Source: JACVRM01 sp963839815 (lineage in GTDB: Bacteria; Actinomycetota; Thermoleophilia; Gaiellales; Gaiellaceae). From it: a DNA stretch of 64,000 bases. Both the position numbers and the translations under genes were made by a program. Where the stretch lies: contig CAWIWF010000007.1 in NCBI GenBank assembly GCA_963839815.1, forward strand, positions 1-64,000, read 5' to 3'. A model generated the notes under the pieces. It saw nothing but the letters and a program-made list of their open reading frames with translations. It was not told where the DNA came from and ran no database searches. Shown piece by piece: positions 55,417 through 63,323 of the stretch (positions are counted from its first letter, which is position 1; each line of letters begins with the position of its first letter).

Positions 55417-56862
55417 CTACGGGTTGGTGTGCCCGTTGGGGTCGAGGTTGCGCCCGTCGTTGGGGAGGGCGAGGAACGGGAACTCCGCGGGATACGCCGC
55501 GTCGTTCGAGTTCACGCCGTCCCCGGCCCGGAGCTCCGTGTAGACGGGGCCGCCGACGACGCGCAGGGCGATGTCGGTGACGTCGTCCTTCGGGCGCCGG
55601 CCGTTGGGCCAGCCGGCGTTGTCACCGGCGAGCACCGTCAGCCGCTTCTGCTGTGCCAGCGGCTTCGGCTTCACGGATACGTCGAGCCGGAGCAGCTCCG
55701 CCGGCGTGTCGCCCGGCTTGTAGCGGAGCAGCAGGTCGACGAGGTCGGTGCGCCCGACCTGGGCAGCGGGAGCGCCGTAGACCAGCTCGAGGGCCGTCGC
55801 GAGCCGAGGGTTGAGGTAGTAGTCGAGGAACTGCGCCTCGTCCCCGGGCTCGGTGGCGTTCCACTTGTCCTTGTCCTTGGTGCCGATGATCAGCTCGTTC
55901 ACGAGCGGGTTGGCGAGCCGCTGCACCTGCACCTTCTTCTGACCGGCGAAGTCCTGGTTGCGGATCACCAGGTTCGACCGGCTGGTCGACCCGTAGAAGC
56001 CGAGCTTCGGCGTCGTCGTCGTGTCGGGGTTGCGGCCGTCGGCGGTGAGCATCCGGGCCGGCACCTCGATTGCGATCGTGTTGACGTTGAAGCCCCCCAG
56101 CATGTCGACGCCGAACGGATTCGTCGTGTCCGACGCATCCTCGACGGGCGACAGCAGCGGGGTCGGCCGGCGGAGGTTCAGCGTGTCGAACGCGCCGCCC
56201 AGGTCGATGTAGAACGGATCCTCGGACTGGCCCGCGAACACCCGCATGCCGCCGAGGTTGTAGATGCCATCGCTGCGGAGCCCGGCGTAGTCCGGCATCG
56301 TGCGCGGGCCGACGTTGGACGGCACCGCGATCCGGTTCGACGTCAGGTTCGTGCGCCGCGGGAAGTAGCCAGGCCCGTCCTGCAGCATCTCGATCGAGTA
56401 CTTCTGCCGCAGGCCGAGGCCCTCCGAGCCCGAGCCGTCGAGGCTCGTGATCGGCGGGACGGCCACGTACGACAGCGGCAGCCCGAGTGCGTCGACGACG
56501 CCGCGGATCTCGTTCTGGAAGCGGACGTTGAAGACCACGTCTTCCTCGCCGTCCATGTCGTTGTCGACGTTGAACGAGTAGACGACCGTCGGATCGAAGT
56601 TGTAGTAGTTGGGGCCTGCGCTGGGCTCCTGAGCCGGAATCACGTTCATGATCAGGACGACCCGCTCGTCCTTGCCGCTCTCATAGCTTCGGAACGCGAA
56701 GAAGTCCGTGATGTCGGCGCTGGGATCCAGCGAGATCATCGGCGCCTCACGGTGACTTGCGGCCGATGCCGTCTCGGGGCCGGGTCCTCTCACGGACGCC
56801 GCCACCAACGCGAGCAGGCCGCCGGTCAGCGCGAACGCGCCAACGAGCACCTTTCTCCTCAT
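55417..56862 (-). CDS. DUF4331 secreted protein
   Basis: A 481-residue secreted protein. The signal peptide is RRKVLVGAFALTGGLLALVA ASV, and just after it comes the family hallmark SHREAPMISLDPSADITDFF AF. Later features are VVLIMNVIPAQEPSAGPNYY NFDP, YSFNVDNDMDGEEDVVFNVR F, NTIAIEVPARMLT and a C-terminal FPFLALPNDGRNLDPNGH. DUF4331 proteins are beta-rich and of unknown function. ATG at 56862 has GGAGAGGAG 7 bases upstream. A long spacer with palindromes separates it from the divergent L,D-transpeptidase. Confidence 0.88.
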   Translation of the reverse strand: MRRKVLVGAFALTGGLLALVAASVRGPGPETASAASHREAPMISLDPSADITDFFAFRSYESGKDERVVLIMNVIPAQEPSAGPNYYNFDPTVVYSFNVDNDMDGEEDVVFNVRFQNEIRGVVDALGLPLSYVAVPPITSLDGSGSEGLGLRQKYSIEMLQDGPGYFPRRTNLTSNRIAVPSNVGPRTMPDYAGLRSDGIYNLGGMRVFAGQSEDPFYIDLGGAFDTLNLRRPTPLLSPVEDASDTTNPFGVDMLGGFNVNTIAIEVPARMLTADGRNPDTTTTPKLGFYGSTSRSNLVIRNQDFAGQKKVQVQRLANPLVNELIIGTKDKDKWNATEPGDEAQFLDYYLNPRLATALELVYGAPAAQVGRTDLVDLLLRYKPGDTPAELLRLDVSVKPKPLAQQKRLTVLAGDNAGWPNGRRPKDDVTDIALRVVGGPVYTELRAGDGVNSNDAAYPAEFPFLALPNDGRNLDPNGHTNP

Positions 56863-56898
56863 CCTGTCTCCTCTCCTTGTGGGAACTGACACGTGGCG

Positions 56899-56916
56899 TT
56901 CGCCGAAACCGGCGAA
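56899..56916. promoter_or_regulatory. Palindrome in the DUF4331/LDT divergent promoter region
   Basis: TTCGCCG-AAAC-CGGCGAA (56899-56905 with 56910-56916) is a 7-bp perfect inverted repeat between two divergent genes. GCCACGTG/CACGTGGC sequences flank it on both sides. It may be a shared operator. Confidence 0.35.
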
Positions 56917-56981
56917 TCGGTTCACCGCGCATCCCCCGTTGGAGGCATGCCACGTGAGCGGCAGGGGCCGATGGCCGAACT

Positions 56982-57804
56982 GTGGCTCCGAGGCTCTGGC
57001 CGCTCGTCGCGCTCCCGTTCGCCCTCGCGGGGCTGGCGGCGTCGCTCGCGCTGCGGCCGACGCAGCCGGCGGCTACGTCGCCTCGTGACCGTCTCGGTAA
57101 AGGCCCCGGCTCCGACGCCGCCACCGGCCGTCCCCCCGCCCGAGCGGCGGGTCGGCAGCCGGCCGACGCCCCTCGCCCGTTCGGCGAGCGACGCTCCCGC
57201 CCACTCGTACGTGGCCCGTGTCCGCCCGGGTGCGGACGTGGTCGTGCACTCGCGACCAGGCGGTCGCGTAGCTGCCGTGCTCGGGAGCAGCACCGAGTTC
57301 GGCACGCCGCGGTCGCTCGGCGTCGTCCGTCGCCACGGCCGCTGGCTCGGCGTGACGCTGCCAGAGCTCGGAAATGGGCGGCTGGGGTGGATCGACGCGC
57401 GTCAGGCGCCGATCGCGGTCCGCCCGACGCGAATGCGCCTGGAGGTCGACCTCTCGGCCCGGCGCCTCGTCGTTCGAGCGGGCGGGCGCATCGCGGGGAC
57501 GATGCGCGTCTCGGTCGGCGCGGCCGGGTCACCCACGCCAACCGGCCGCTTCGCCGTCACCGACAAGCTGGCCGGAGCGCGCTTCAGCCCGGTGTACGGC
57601 TGCTGCATCCTGGCGCTCTCCGGCCGCCAGCCGAACCTGCCGGCAGGCTGGGCGGCGGGCGATCGGCTCGCTATCCACGGCACCGTCTCGGGCGGGCCGA
57701 TCGGCGCGCCTGTCTCGGCAGGGTGCCTGCATGCCGCCGAGGACGACCTGCGCAGGCTGATGCGCAGAGTGCCGCTCGGGACCCCGGTCGTCATCCGCGC
57801 CTAA
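56982..57804 (+). CDS. L,D-transpeptidase (YkuD) with apparent frameshift
   Basis: The catalytic half is intact: MRLEVDLSARRLVVRAGGRI starts the YkuD domain, PTPTGRFAVTDKL follows, and the active site is LAIHGTVSGGPIGAPVSAGC LHA, with catalytic His and Cys. Such enzymes make 3-3 peptidoglycan cross-links or attach proteins to the wall. The expected signal anchor, starting at GTG 56982 (PRLWPLVALPFALAGLAASL), is in another frame. The change happens near 57075-57110, in the Pro-rich linker (KAPAPTPPPAVPPPERR). In the catalytic frame the only starts upstream lack a signal. It is either a one-base sequence error, a broken gene or a recoded one. Confidence 0.75.
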
Positions 57805-57820
57805 CGGCGCGTTGTGACAG

Positions 57821-57904
57821 TCAGAGCAGGACGCTCGTGCTCACGAGCGCTGCGGTGGTGGCGACCGAGGCGCCGATGAAGAGAACCGAGGCAACGAGCT
57901 TCAT
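57821..57904 (-). CDS. Possible tiny membrane peptide (27 aa)
   Basis: ATG at 57904 opens a 27-residue hydrophobic peptide (MKLVASVLFIGASVATTAAL). No ribosome site is clear, and an 8-bp hairpin (57832-57849) overlaps its end and may be the terminator of the L,D-transpeptidase gene. Weakly supported; it could be chance. Confidence 0.25.
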   Translation of the reverse strand: MKLVASVLFIGASVATTAALVSTSVLL

Positions 57905-58037
57905 GCACCGGACGATGGCACGCCCGGGGACGCCCGATCAATGGGCCGGACGGCCTATTCCGAGAGCCGATTGAGCCCATTTTCTTCGCACTTTGCGGAT
58001 GTCTGGGGCGTATCGGGCGGTTGTCGGTTGCAGGCTC

Positions 58038-58061
58038 GCGCACCCGTTTGCAAGGGTGTGC
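58038..58061. promoter_or_regulatory. Leader hairpin before the CAP-domain gene
   Basis: An 8-bp stem (58038-58045 with 58054-58061, one G-U pair) with an 8-base loop lies 27 bases before the TTG start. Cell-wall genes of actinobacteria often have riboswitch leaders, but no known consensus is recognised here. Confidence 0.35.
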
Positions 58062-58088
58062 GACCCCCACCGTCGATCGGGGCTCCTC

Positions 58089-58673
58089 TTGTCTTTTTCA
58101 TACTGGCGCAGCCAACCGTTCGCGCGTTCGGTCGCCGTCCCTGTTCTCCTCGCGGCCGTCCTCTTCGCCCTCTCGGCGGAGGCCGTCGCGCACCCGACCG
58201 CCCCGCTTCGGGTCGCGCACGGGACTGTGACGATGCAGGCGGACGACACGCTCGAGCTCCGGCTCCACCGCGAGCTGAACACACTTCGCCGCCAGGCGGG
58301 TCTGCGGCCCTTGCGGTGGTCGGCAGCGCTCGAACGAGCGGCGACGCACCACTCACGCGCGATGGGGACGATCGGGTTTTTTAGTCACACGTCGGCGAAC
58401 GGCGCCTCGTTTCGCCAGCGCGTCGAGCGGTTCTACCGCCGGCCGCCCGGCTGGCAGTTCTACGTGGTCGGTGAGAACCTCCTGCGAGGCCGGCCCGGCG
58501 TCGGGGCACGCACCGTGCTGCGACGGTGGCTCGGCAGCCCCGGTCATCGCAGGAACCTGTACGGACGCTGGCGAGACGTGGGATTCGGCGTCGTGCGCGT
58601 CCACGACGCGCCCGGGGTTTACGGCGGCCGGACGGTGGCGATCGTCACCGCCGACTTCGGTACGCGCGGCTGA
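58089..58673 (+). CDS. Secreted CAP/SCP-domain protein
   Basis: A protein of about 194 residues. An N-terminal signal (FARSVAVPVLLAAVLFALSA) leads to a CAP domain: LELRLHRELNTLRRQAGLRP L, RAATHHSRAMGTIGFFSHTS (first His), VVGENLLRGRPG (the ENL motif), and WLGSPGHRRNLYGRWRDVGF GVV (SPGHRxNL with second His). Bacterial CAP proteins are secreted and poorly characterised. TTG at 58089 keeps the signal peptide; GTG/ATG further upstream would cover the leader hairpin. Start uncertain. Confidence 0.82.
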   Translation: MSFSYWRSQPFARSVAVPVLLAAVLFALSAEAVAHPTAPLRVAHGTVTMQADDTLELRLHRELNTLRRQAGLRPLRWSAALERAATHHSRAMGTIGFFSHTSANGASFRQRVERFYRRPPGWQFYVVGENLLRGRPGVGARTVLRRWLGSPGHRRNLYGRWRDVGFGVVRVHDAPGVYGGRTVAIVTADFGTRG

Positions 58674-58782
58674 GCCGGACGTCCCCTCGGCCGCCCCGCG
58701 GGCGCTCCGGCCTCACAGACGCCCCTGCGGGCCGCGGGCGGCCGCGTTAACGTCCAGCCGGCACAGCGACCAGGAGGCTGAC

Positions 58783-59106
58783 ATGTACGCCCGCATCACC
58801 ACGATCCACAGTCCTCGCGAGCGGATGGACGACGGCATCGAGCAGGTACGCAAGGATGTGCTACCGCTGCTCGGCGAGATCGACGGGTTTCGCGGCATCA
58901 TCGGGCTCGTCGACCGCAATGCCAACACCGGTTTGACGCTGTCGCTCTGGGACAGCCAGGAGGCGATGGACTCGAGCGACGCTGTCGGGACCCGGTTGCG
59001 TGAGCGTGCCGCGCAGGCGATGAAGGCCGAGACCGAGCCGATGGTGAACCGGTACGAGGTCGTGCTGTACGAGGTCGAGTCCGCGATCGGCACCCCGACG
59101 CAGTAG
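58783..59106 (+). CDS. Dimeric alpha/beta-barrel protein (107 aa)
   Basis: A 107-residue protein (YARITTIHSPRERMDDGIEQ, VLPLLGEIDGFRGIIGLVDR, GLTLSLWDSQEAMDSSDAVG) with the pattern of the ABM/ferredoxin-like dimeric barrel. It resembles small uncharacterised actinobacterial proteins, with no clear catalytic residues. CAGGAGG lies 6 bases before ATG 58783. It stands alone before the tRNA. Confidence 0.7.
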   Translation: MYARITTIHSPRERMDDGIEQVRKDVLPLLGEIDGFRGIIGLVDRNANTGLTLSLWDSQEAMDSSDAVGTRLRERAAQAMKAETEPMVNRYEVVLYEVESAIGTPTQ

Positions 59107-59208
59107 AGAGCCACGCGACGGCCCGCCGCCGCCCCTCCTGCTCGTGCGGGAGTGTCGGGGGCCGCGTGCGCGTGGCGCCGTCGGCGGCTGATGCGCTGGC
59201 GGCGTCTC

Positions 59209-59214
59209 TACACT
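59209..59214 (+). promoter_or_regulatory. -10 box of tRNA-Ala(TGC) (TACACT)
   Basis: TACACT 13 bases before the mature tRNA end; the same hexamer is found upstream of the other tRNA-Ala. Confidence 0.55.
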
Positions 59215-59227
59215 TGAGGACGACCGC

Positions 59228-59300
59228 GGGGCGTTAGCTCAGTTGGGAGAGCGTCGGCTTTGCAAGCCGAAGGTCGCCGGTTCGAGCCCGGCACGCTCCA
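59228..59300 (+). tRNA. tRNA-Ala (anticodon TGC)
   Basis: A 73-base cloverleaf. The acceptor GGGGCGT pairs with ACGCTCC and includes the alanine G3:U70 pair. Anticodon stem TCGGC/GCCGA with loop TTTGCAA (anticodon TGC, reads GCA/GCG/GCU). T stem GCCGG/CCGGC, discriminator A, CCA not encoded. The D and T arms are the same as in tRNA-Ala(GGC) at 23222. Confidence 0.97.
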
Positions 59301-59387
59301 TTCGACAGGACGCGTCGGGTGGATCCCCGACAGCGGTTGATGCGCGCCGGAGCGCCGCGGCGCCGCAAGCCGCGCGAGAGGCCGACC

Positions 59388-61505
59388 ATGATGCTCGAGC
59401 GCAAGGTCGTCACCGTCCTCTTCGCCGACCTCGTCGGCTCGACGCAGATCGCCGCGGGCCTTGACCCGGAGGACCTCCGCGCGGTCATGAGTCGCTACCA
59501 CGACGCCGTGGCGGGGGTGATCACGGCTCACGGCGGAACGCTGGAGAAGTTCGTCGGCGACGCCGTGCTCGCGCTCTTCGGCTACCCGGCGGCGCACGAG
59601 GACGATCCTGAGCGCGCGCTCAGGGCCGCCGTCGCCGTTCGCGACGCGGTGGCGAGGCTCGAAGGCAGTCTCGAGCTTCGCGTCGGCGTCACGACCGGGG
59701 AGGTCGTCGCCGACCCCGCGGCCGACGCGCGCGGCGACCTGCTCGTGACCGGGGATGCGCTTCACCTCGCCCAGCGTCTCCAAGCGGCCGCTGCCCCGGG
59801 CGAGATCCTCGTCGGCGCACGGACGATCGCGGACGCCCCAGGAGTCGTCGAGGTCGACACGGTCGGAGACCTCGACCTGCGCGGCCTGCCGGGGGTGACC
59901 ACGGCGTACCGGGCCGTCGCACTCGCCGGAGAGCGTCCAGGGGACGGAGCGCCGGTCTTCGTCGGCCGGTCGCACGAGCTCGCACTGCTGCGCCTGCTCT
60001 ACGACCGAGTCGTCGCCGAGAACCGCTCGCACTTGATCACGATCGTCGGCCCGGCGGGGTCGGGCAAGAGCAGGCTCGTCGAGGAGTTCGCGCAGTCGCT
60101 CAGCAAGGGGCCGGCTCCGCCGACCATTCGCGGTGGAAGCTGCAAGCCCTATGGCGAGGCGACCGTGCTCTGCCCGATTCAGCCGCTCGTCTTCGACGAG
60201 CTTCCGCCCGAGGTCGAGACCGAGGCGCTGGAGGTTGAGGCGTTCCTCGAGCTCGTCACCGACGCGCTCCGCCGGCTGCATGCCGAGTGCGGTCTCCCCG
60301 ACGACGCGTGTGACCGGATCGCGCGGGTGGTGACCTGGGTCTGGCGGCGTGACGTCGAGCTCGACCCCGCGGCCGGTCGCGACGAGGTGATGACCGTCTG
60401 GCGCATCCCCCTCGAGGCGCGAGCGAGACAGGGCGCGGTGCTGGCGATGTTCGACAACCTGCAGTGGGCGGGGGAGGAGCCGCTCGACTTCGTCGAGTCC
60501 CTGCCGGCGAAGCTGGGCGAGCGACCCGTGCTGGTCGTGGCCGCCGGGCGGCCGGAACTGCTCGACCGCCGCGCGACCTGGTCGGGAGGTCGTGGCGACT
60601 CCACGCTCGTCGAGCTGGAGGGGATCGGCGACGGCGACGCCGCCCTGCTGATCGGCGAGCGGCTCGGCGGGCGCGCCGACGACGCGCTCGTGCGGGTCGT
60701 CAACGAGCGTGCCCAGGGCAACCCGTACTTTGTCGTCGAGCTGACGAGGTACTTGGTTGAAGGCGGCCATCTGGCCGAGTCGGACGGACAGTGGCGGCTC
60801 GAGGCCCCGGAGGACGAGCAGCGGCTGCCGGACACCGTCCACGGAGCGGTGGCGGCCACGATCGACCGGCTTCCTCCCGACGAGAAGCTCGTGCTCCTAC
60901 TCGCCTCGTTCGCGGCCTATCACCGGCTCTTCTACGACGCTCCGATCCGCCGCATGGCGCAGACCGAGGGGCATGACGTGTCGGCGGCACTCGCGCGGCT
61001 CGTGGAGCGGGGGTTGATCACCGAGGAGACGCCCTACACGCTGGGTGCCTGGGGAGTCATCCCCGACACGGCCGCGTACAGCTTCACGACGGTGCTGTTG
61101 CGCGAGGTGGCGCACGACATGGTGCCTGTCCGGGAGCGCGCAGACCTTCATCTCACGTTCGCGGACTGGCTCGACGACGTCATGGCTGCCCGTCCCGAGT
61201 GGCGCTGCCTCGTCTGTCAGATCGAGGGCAGCCACCTGTATGAGGCCTGGCGGCTTCGCGCCGCCCGAGGCGACGATGACCGGGAGCTCGGCCGGCGAGC
61301 CCTCGACGCCTGCCTAGCGGCCGCCCACGAGCGAGCCGAGCTCGAGGCTTGGCGGGAGGCAGCCGCCGATCTGCGCCGGGCGGCCGAGATCGCCGCGGTG
61401 GTCGACCCGGGGCGGATGGCCCAGATCGCGGCCCGTCTCGAGGCGGTCACGCCGCGAGCCAACTCACTCGCAGTCGAGGCCGAGGAGCGGGTCCGGCCGA
61501 GCTGA
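59388..61505 (+). CDS. Class III adenylate/guanylate cyclase fused to an AAA-type ATPase
   Basis: A protein of about 705 residues. The N-terminal class III cyclase domain has metal-binding aspartates in VTVLFADLVGST and EKFVGDAVLALFGYP, then LRVGVTTGEVVADP. An ATPase domain follows near residue 190 (FVGRSHELALLRLLYDRVVA, Walker A IVGPAGSGKSRLVEEFAQSL), and then a helical C-terminal part (RLVERGLITEETPYTLGAWG, RRALDACLAAAHERAELEAW). This is the architecture of actinobacterial cyclase-LuxR/ATPase signalling proteins, but without a LuxR DNA-binding domain. The Walker B position reads AMFDNLQWAGEEPLDF, degenerate with N for the second acidic residue. ATG at 59388; GTG 59319 is an alternative. Confidence 0.87.
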   Translation: MMLERKVVTVLFADLVGSTQIAAGLDPEDLRAVMSRYHDAVAGVITAHGGTLEKFVGDAVLALFGYPAAHEDDPERALRAAVAVRDAVARLEGSLELRVGVTTGEVVADPAADARGDLLVTGDALHLAQRLQAAAAPGEILVGARTIADAPGVVEVDTVGDLDLRGLPGVTTAYRAVALAGERPGDGAPVFVGRSHELALLRLLYDRVVAENRSHLITIVGPAGSGKSRLVEEFAQSLSKGPAPPTIRGGSCKPYGEATVLCPIQPLVFDELPPEVETEALEVEAFLELVTDALRRLHAECGLPDDACDRIARVVTWVWRRDVELDPAAGRDEVMTVWRIPLEARARQGAVLAMFDNLQWAGEEPLDFVESLPAKLGERPVLVVAAGRPELLDRRATWSGGRGDSTLVELEGIGDGDAALLIGERLGGRADDALVRVVNERAQGNPYFVVELTRYLVEGGHLAESDGQWRLEAPEDEQRLPDTVHGAVAATIDRLPPDEKLVLLLASFAAYHRLFYDAPIRRMAQTEGHDVSAALARLVERGLITEETPYTLGAWGVIPDTAAYSFTTVLLREVAHDMVPVRERADLHLTFADWLDDVMAARPEWRCLVCQIEGSHLYEAWRLRAARGDDDRELGRRALDACLAAAHERAELEAWREAAADLRRAAEIAAVVDPGRMAQIAARLEAVTPRANSLAVEAEERVRPS

Positions 61506-61523
61506 GCCCGGTCGCCGGGCTCA
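61503..61523. terminator. Bidirectional terminator built from both stop codons
   Basis: A perfect 9-bp palindrome (TGAGCCCGG 61503-61511, CCGGGCTCA 61515-61523, loop TCG). Its outer ends are the TGA of the cyclase gene and, on the other strand, the TGA of the converging AlkZ-like gene. Confidence 0.7.
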
Positions 61524-62552
61524 GCCGGCCAGGAAGGCCTCGAGCTGGCGAGCCTCGTCCTCGAGCTCGCGCCTGAGGTCACGTGGCAGCCCCTCGAACG
61601 GTTCGAGCGTCACGCGTCCACCGGCGGCTCGCCAGGTGCCGGCGACGACGCCGTCCACGAGAAACGTCTGTGCGACGTCCCCGTTGGCGCGGATCACCGT
61701 CCTGCGGTACGCCTCGGGCAGCACGCGCGTCCGGTCCGCCCACGCGAGGAGCACGTTGTCCCACTTCGGCAGAAAGCGGACGGGAGCGGCAGTCTCCGCG
61801 TCCGGCAGCGGGGCGCCGGGAACGTCGAGGAGCTCCCGCCCCTGTTCGTCGCGGAACCGTCGCAGCGGCTCGAGCCGGTCGAGCGCCGCGTCGATCTCGG
61901 ACATGCGCATCATGCTCCAGGCTCTGATGTCTTGGCGCGAGGCGGGGCCGAAAGCGGCCAAGTACCGGCGCAGGACATCGGCGCGGGCTTCCACCGGGAC
62001 GTGCATGTCGGGTGGGTCGAGCGCGACGAACCGTCCCTCGGGGCGTGCGTGCCAGAGCGCCGTCTCGGGGTGGTGCACGACGTGTGCCTGGACGCGCGCA
62101 GCGCGCCATGCTCGCCGGGCGTCGATGCCGGTGAGCCCGTGCTCGCGCTCGAGCAGCGTGAGAGCCTCCGCGGTGGTGACCGGGCCGCCTGCCGCCAGCT
62201 CGCGCATCGACGGCGCGAGTCGCTTGGCGAGCGCCGACTCGAACGGGAAGTTCGTCTCGCTGAGCGCTGCCCTGAGCCGGTCGTAGTCCTCTCGGGTGAC
62301 GAGGTGCAGCGTCTGCCGCATCACCGTTGCCTTGACGACGCTCGTGCGTGCGAGCGCGCGCTCGAGCGTCCCGCGGCGAAAGTCGGCGACTCGCGTCCAG
62401 ATGCCGATGTACGGGGCGGGCGGCCATTGCGCCTGCATGCCGACCAACCGCTCGATCACCGTCGTCGCTGAGTGAGGCCTCCGTGCGAGGAGCAGTTGCC
62501 GCGCGAGCGTGGCGCGATTCAGCTCGCGCAGCGTCAGGACCCGCTCCGGCAC
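61521..62552 (-). CDS. AlkZ/YcaQ-like winged-helix DNA glycosylase
   Basis: A 343-residue protein of the HTH_42 family, whose members AlkZ and YcaQ remove interstrand crosslinks and alkylated bases from DNA. The catalytic QxQ is present: RLVGMQAQWPP, Gln40 and Gln42. Tandem winged helices are seen (RGTLERALARTSVVKATVMR QTLHLVTREDY, AFGPASRQDIRAWSMM). The beta part has PVRFLPKWDNVLLAWADRTR VLP, and the C-terminus FLVDGVVAGTWRAAGGRVTL EPF is typical. AlkZ itself protects against azinomycin, so a role in repair or self-resistance is inferred. No biosynthetic genes are nearby. Confidence 0.82.
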   Translation of the reverse strand: MPERVLTLRELNRATLARQLLLARRPHSATTVIERLVGMQAQWPPAPYIGIWTRVADFRRGTLERALARTSVVKATVMRQTLHLVTREDYDRLRAALSETNFPFESALAKRLAPSMRELAAGGPVTTAEALTLLEREHGLTGIDARRAWRAARVQAHVVHHPETALWHARPEGRFVALDPPDMHVPVEARADVLRRYLAAFGPASRQDIRAWSMMRMSEIDAALDRLEPLRRFRDEQGRELLDVPGAPLPDAETAAPVRFLPKWDNVLLAWADRTRVLPEAYRRTVIRANGDVAQTFLVDGVVAGTWRAAGGRVTLEPFEGLPRDLRRELEDEARQLEAFLAG

Positions 62553-62585
62553 GCGGCCACGCTAGCGGCGCCGCCCAAGAGGACG

Positions 62586-62777
62586 TCAGCGCTGCGCGAG
62601 CAGGGAAGCGCCCAGCAACTGGTGGCAGCGAACGAGCGCGCGCCGGTTCCGCTCCAGAGCGGCCGGCCCGGCTCTCTCGGCCCGCAGGCGCTGACGTTCC
62701 GCGACCAGCGCCTCGATCGAGCGCCGGAGCGACTCGATCGAAGCGCCGTGGGAGAGTGGCTCATCGCGGACGTTCAC
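62586..62777 (-). CDS. Small helical protein (63 aa)
   Basis: A 63-residue helical protein (SIESLRRSIEALVAERQRLR AERAGPAALERNRRALVRCH QLLGASLLAQR). Short proteins with the LERNRR...L pattern are common in actinobacteria; none has a known function. GTG at 62777. Upstream there is an A+T-richer stretch with CTCGT-TAG-ACGAG (about 62782-62794) that may be its promoter. It follows the AlkZ gene start on the same strand and is probably a separate transcript. Confidence 0.6.
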   Translation of the reverse strand: MNVRDEPLSHGASIESLRRSIEALVAERQRLRAERAGPAALERNRRALVRCHQLLGASLLAQR

Positions 62778-62907
62778 TACTCGTTAGACGAGCGAAGGGC
62801 GCGCGGCTTACGCGCGGGTCTGTAAGGAGTTCGCAAACGTGCATCGGGTCGGCGCCCGCCGTTAGAGGAGCGAGGCGGTCCCGGCGCCGGCAGTGCGTGC
62901 GCGCTCG

Positions 62908-63323
62908 CTCAGGAGGAGAGGGGAGCTCGAGGGGGGAACCAGCCGGTTCCCCCCTCGACTGGAGCGAGCCTCCCAGCCGGCGGCGTCGCGCCGCCGCCGG
63001 CGACTAGGGGAGGCGAGCAGTCTGCGCGGTGCGGTGTGGGCTCAGGAGGAGGGGGGAGCTCGAGGGGGGAACCAGCCGGTTCCGGCCTCGAGTGGAGCGG
63101 CGCCACGACCGCGAGACGCGGTCCTGGCGCTGCGGTCTCACGCGAGCCTCCCAGCCGGCGGCGTCGCGCCGCCGCCGGCGACGGGGGGGAGGCGAGCAGG
63201 CGTTGTTGGGCTCCGGAGGAGAGGGGAGCTCGAGGGGGGAACCAGCCGGTTCCCCCCTCGAATGGAGCGAGCCTCCCAGCCGGCGGCGTCGCGCCGCCGC
63301 CGGCGACTAGGGGAGGCGAGCAG
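62908..63323. repeat. Three-copy double-hairpin repeat array
   Basis: There are three tandem copies of a 113-base unit, at 62908-63020, 63041-63199 and 63211-63323. Each has a perfect 12-bp hairpin (GAGGGGGGAACC arms, 4-base loop) and a 10-bp GC hairpin (GCCGGCGGCG arms, 6-base loop). Copies 1 and 3 are nearly identical. Copy 2 has substitutions and a 45-base insert (63100-63144) that is itself a hairpin. It looks like a REP/MITE-type element in a non-coding spacer. The bases 62778-62907 before it show nothing certain. Confidence 0.85.

Noticed and set aside
57960..58088. Cyclic di-AMP (ydaO-type) riboswitch before the CAP-domain gene
   Set aside because: The context would fit wall-related genes, but the required conserved core was not found; only one hairpin is clear.
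59319..59387. GTG at 59319 as the start of the cyclase gene
   Set aside because: The added residues are Arg/Pro-rich and lie directly after the tRNA. The cyclase domain begins naturally at the ATG at 59388. Kept as an alternative only.
62908..63323. CRISPR array
   Set aside because: Only three units, each over 110 bases and made of hairpins, with spacers of 20 and 11 bases that are too short and irregular. No cas genes.
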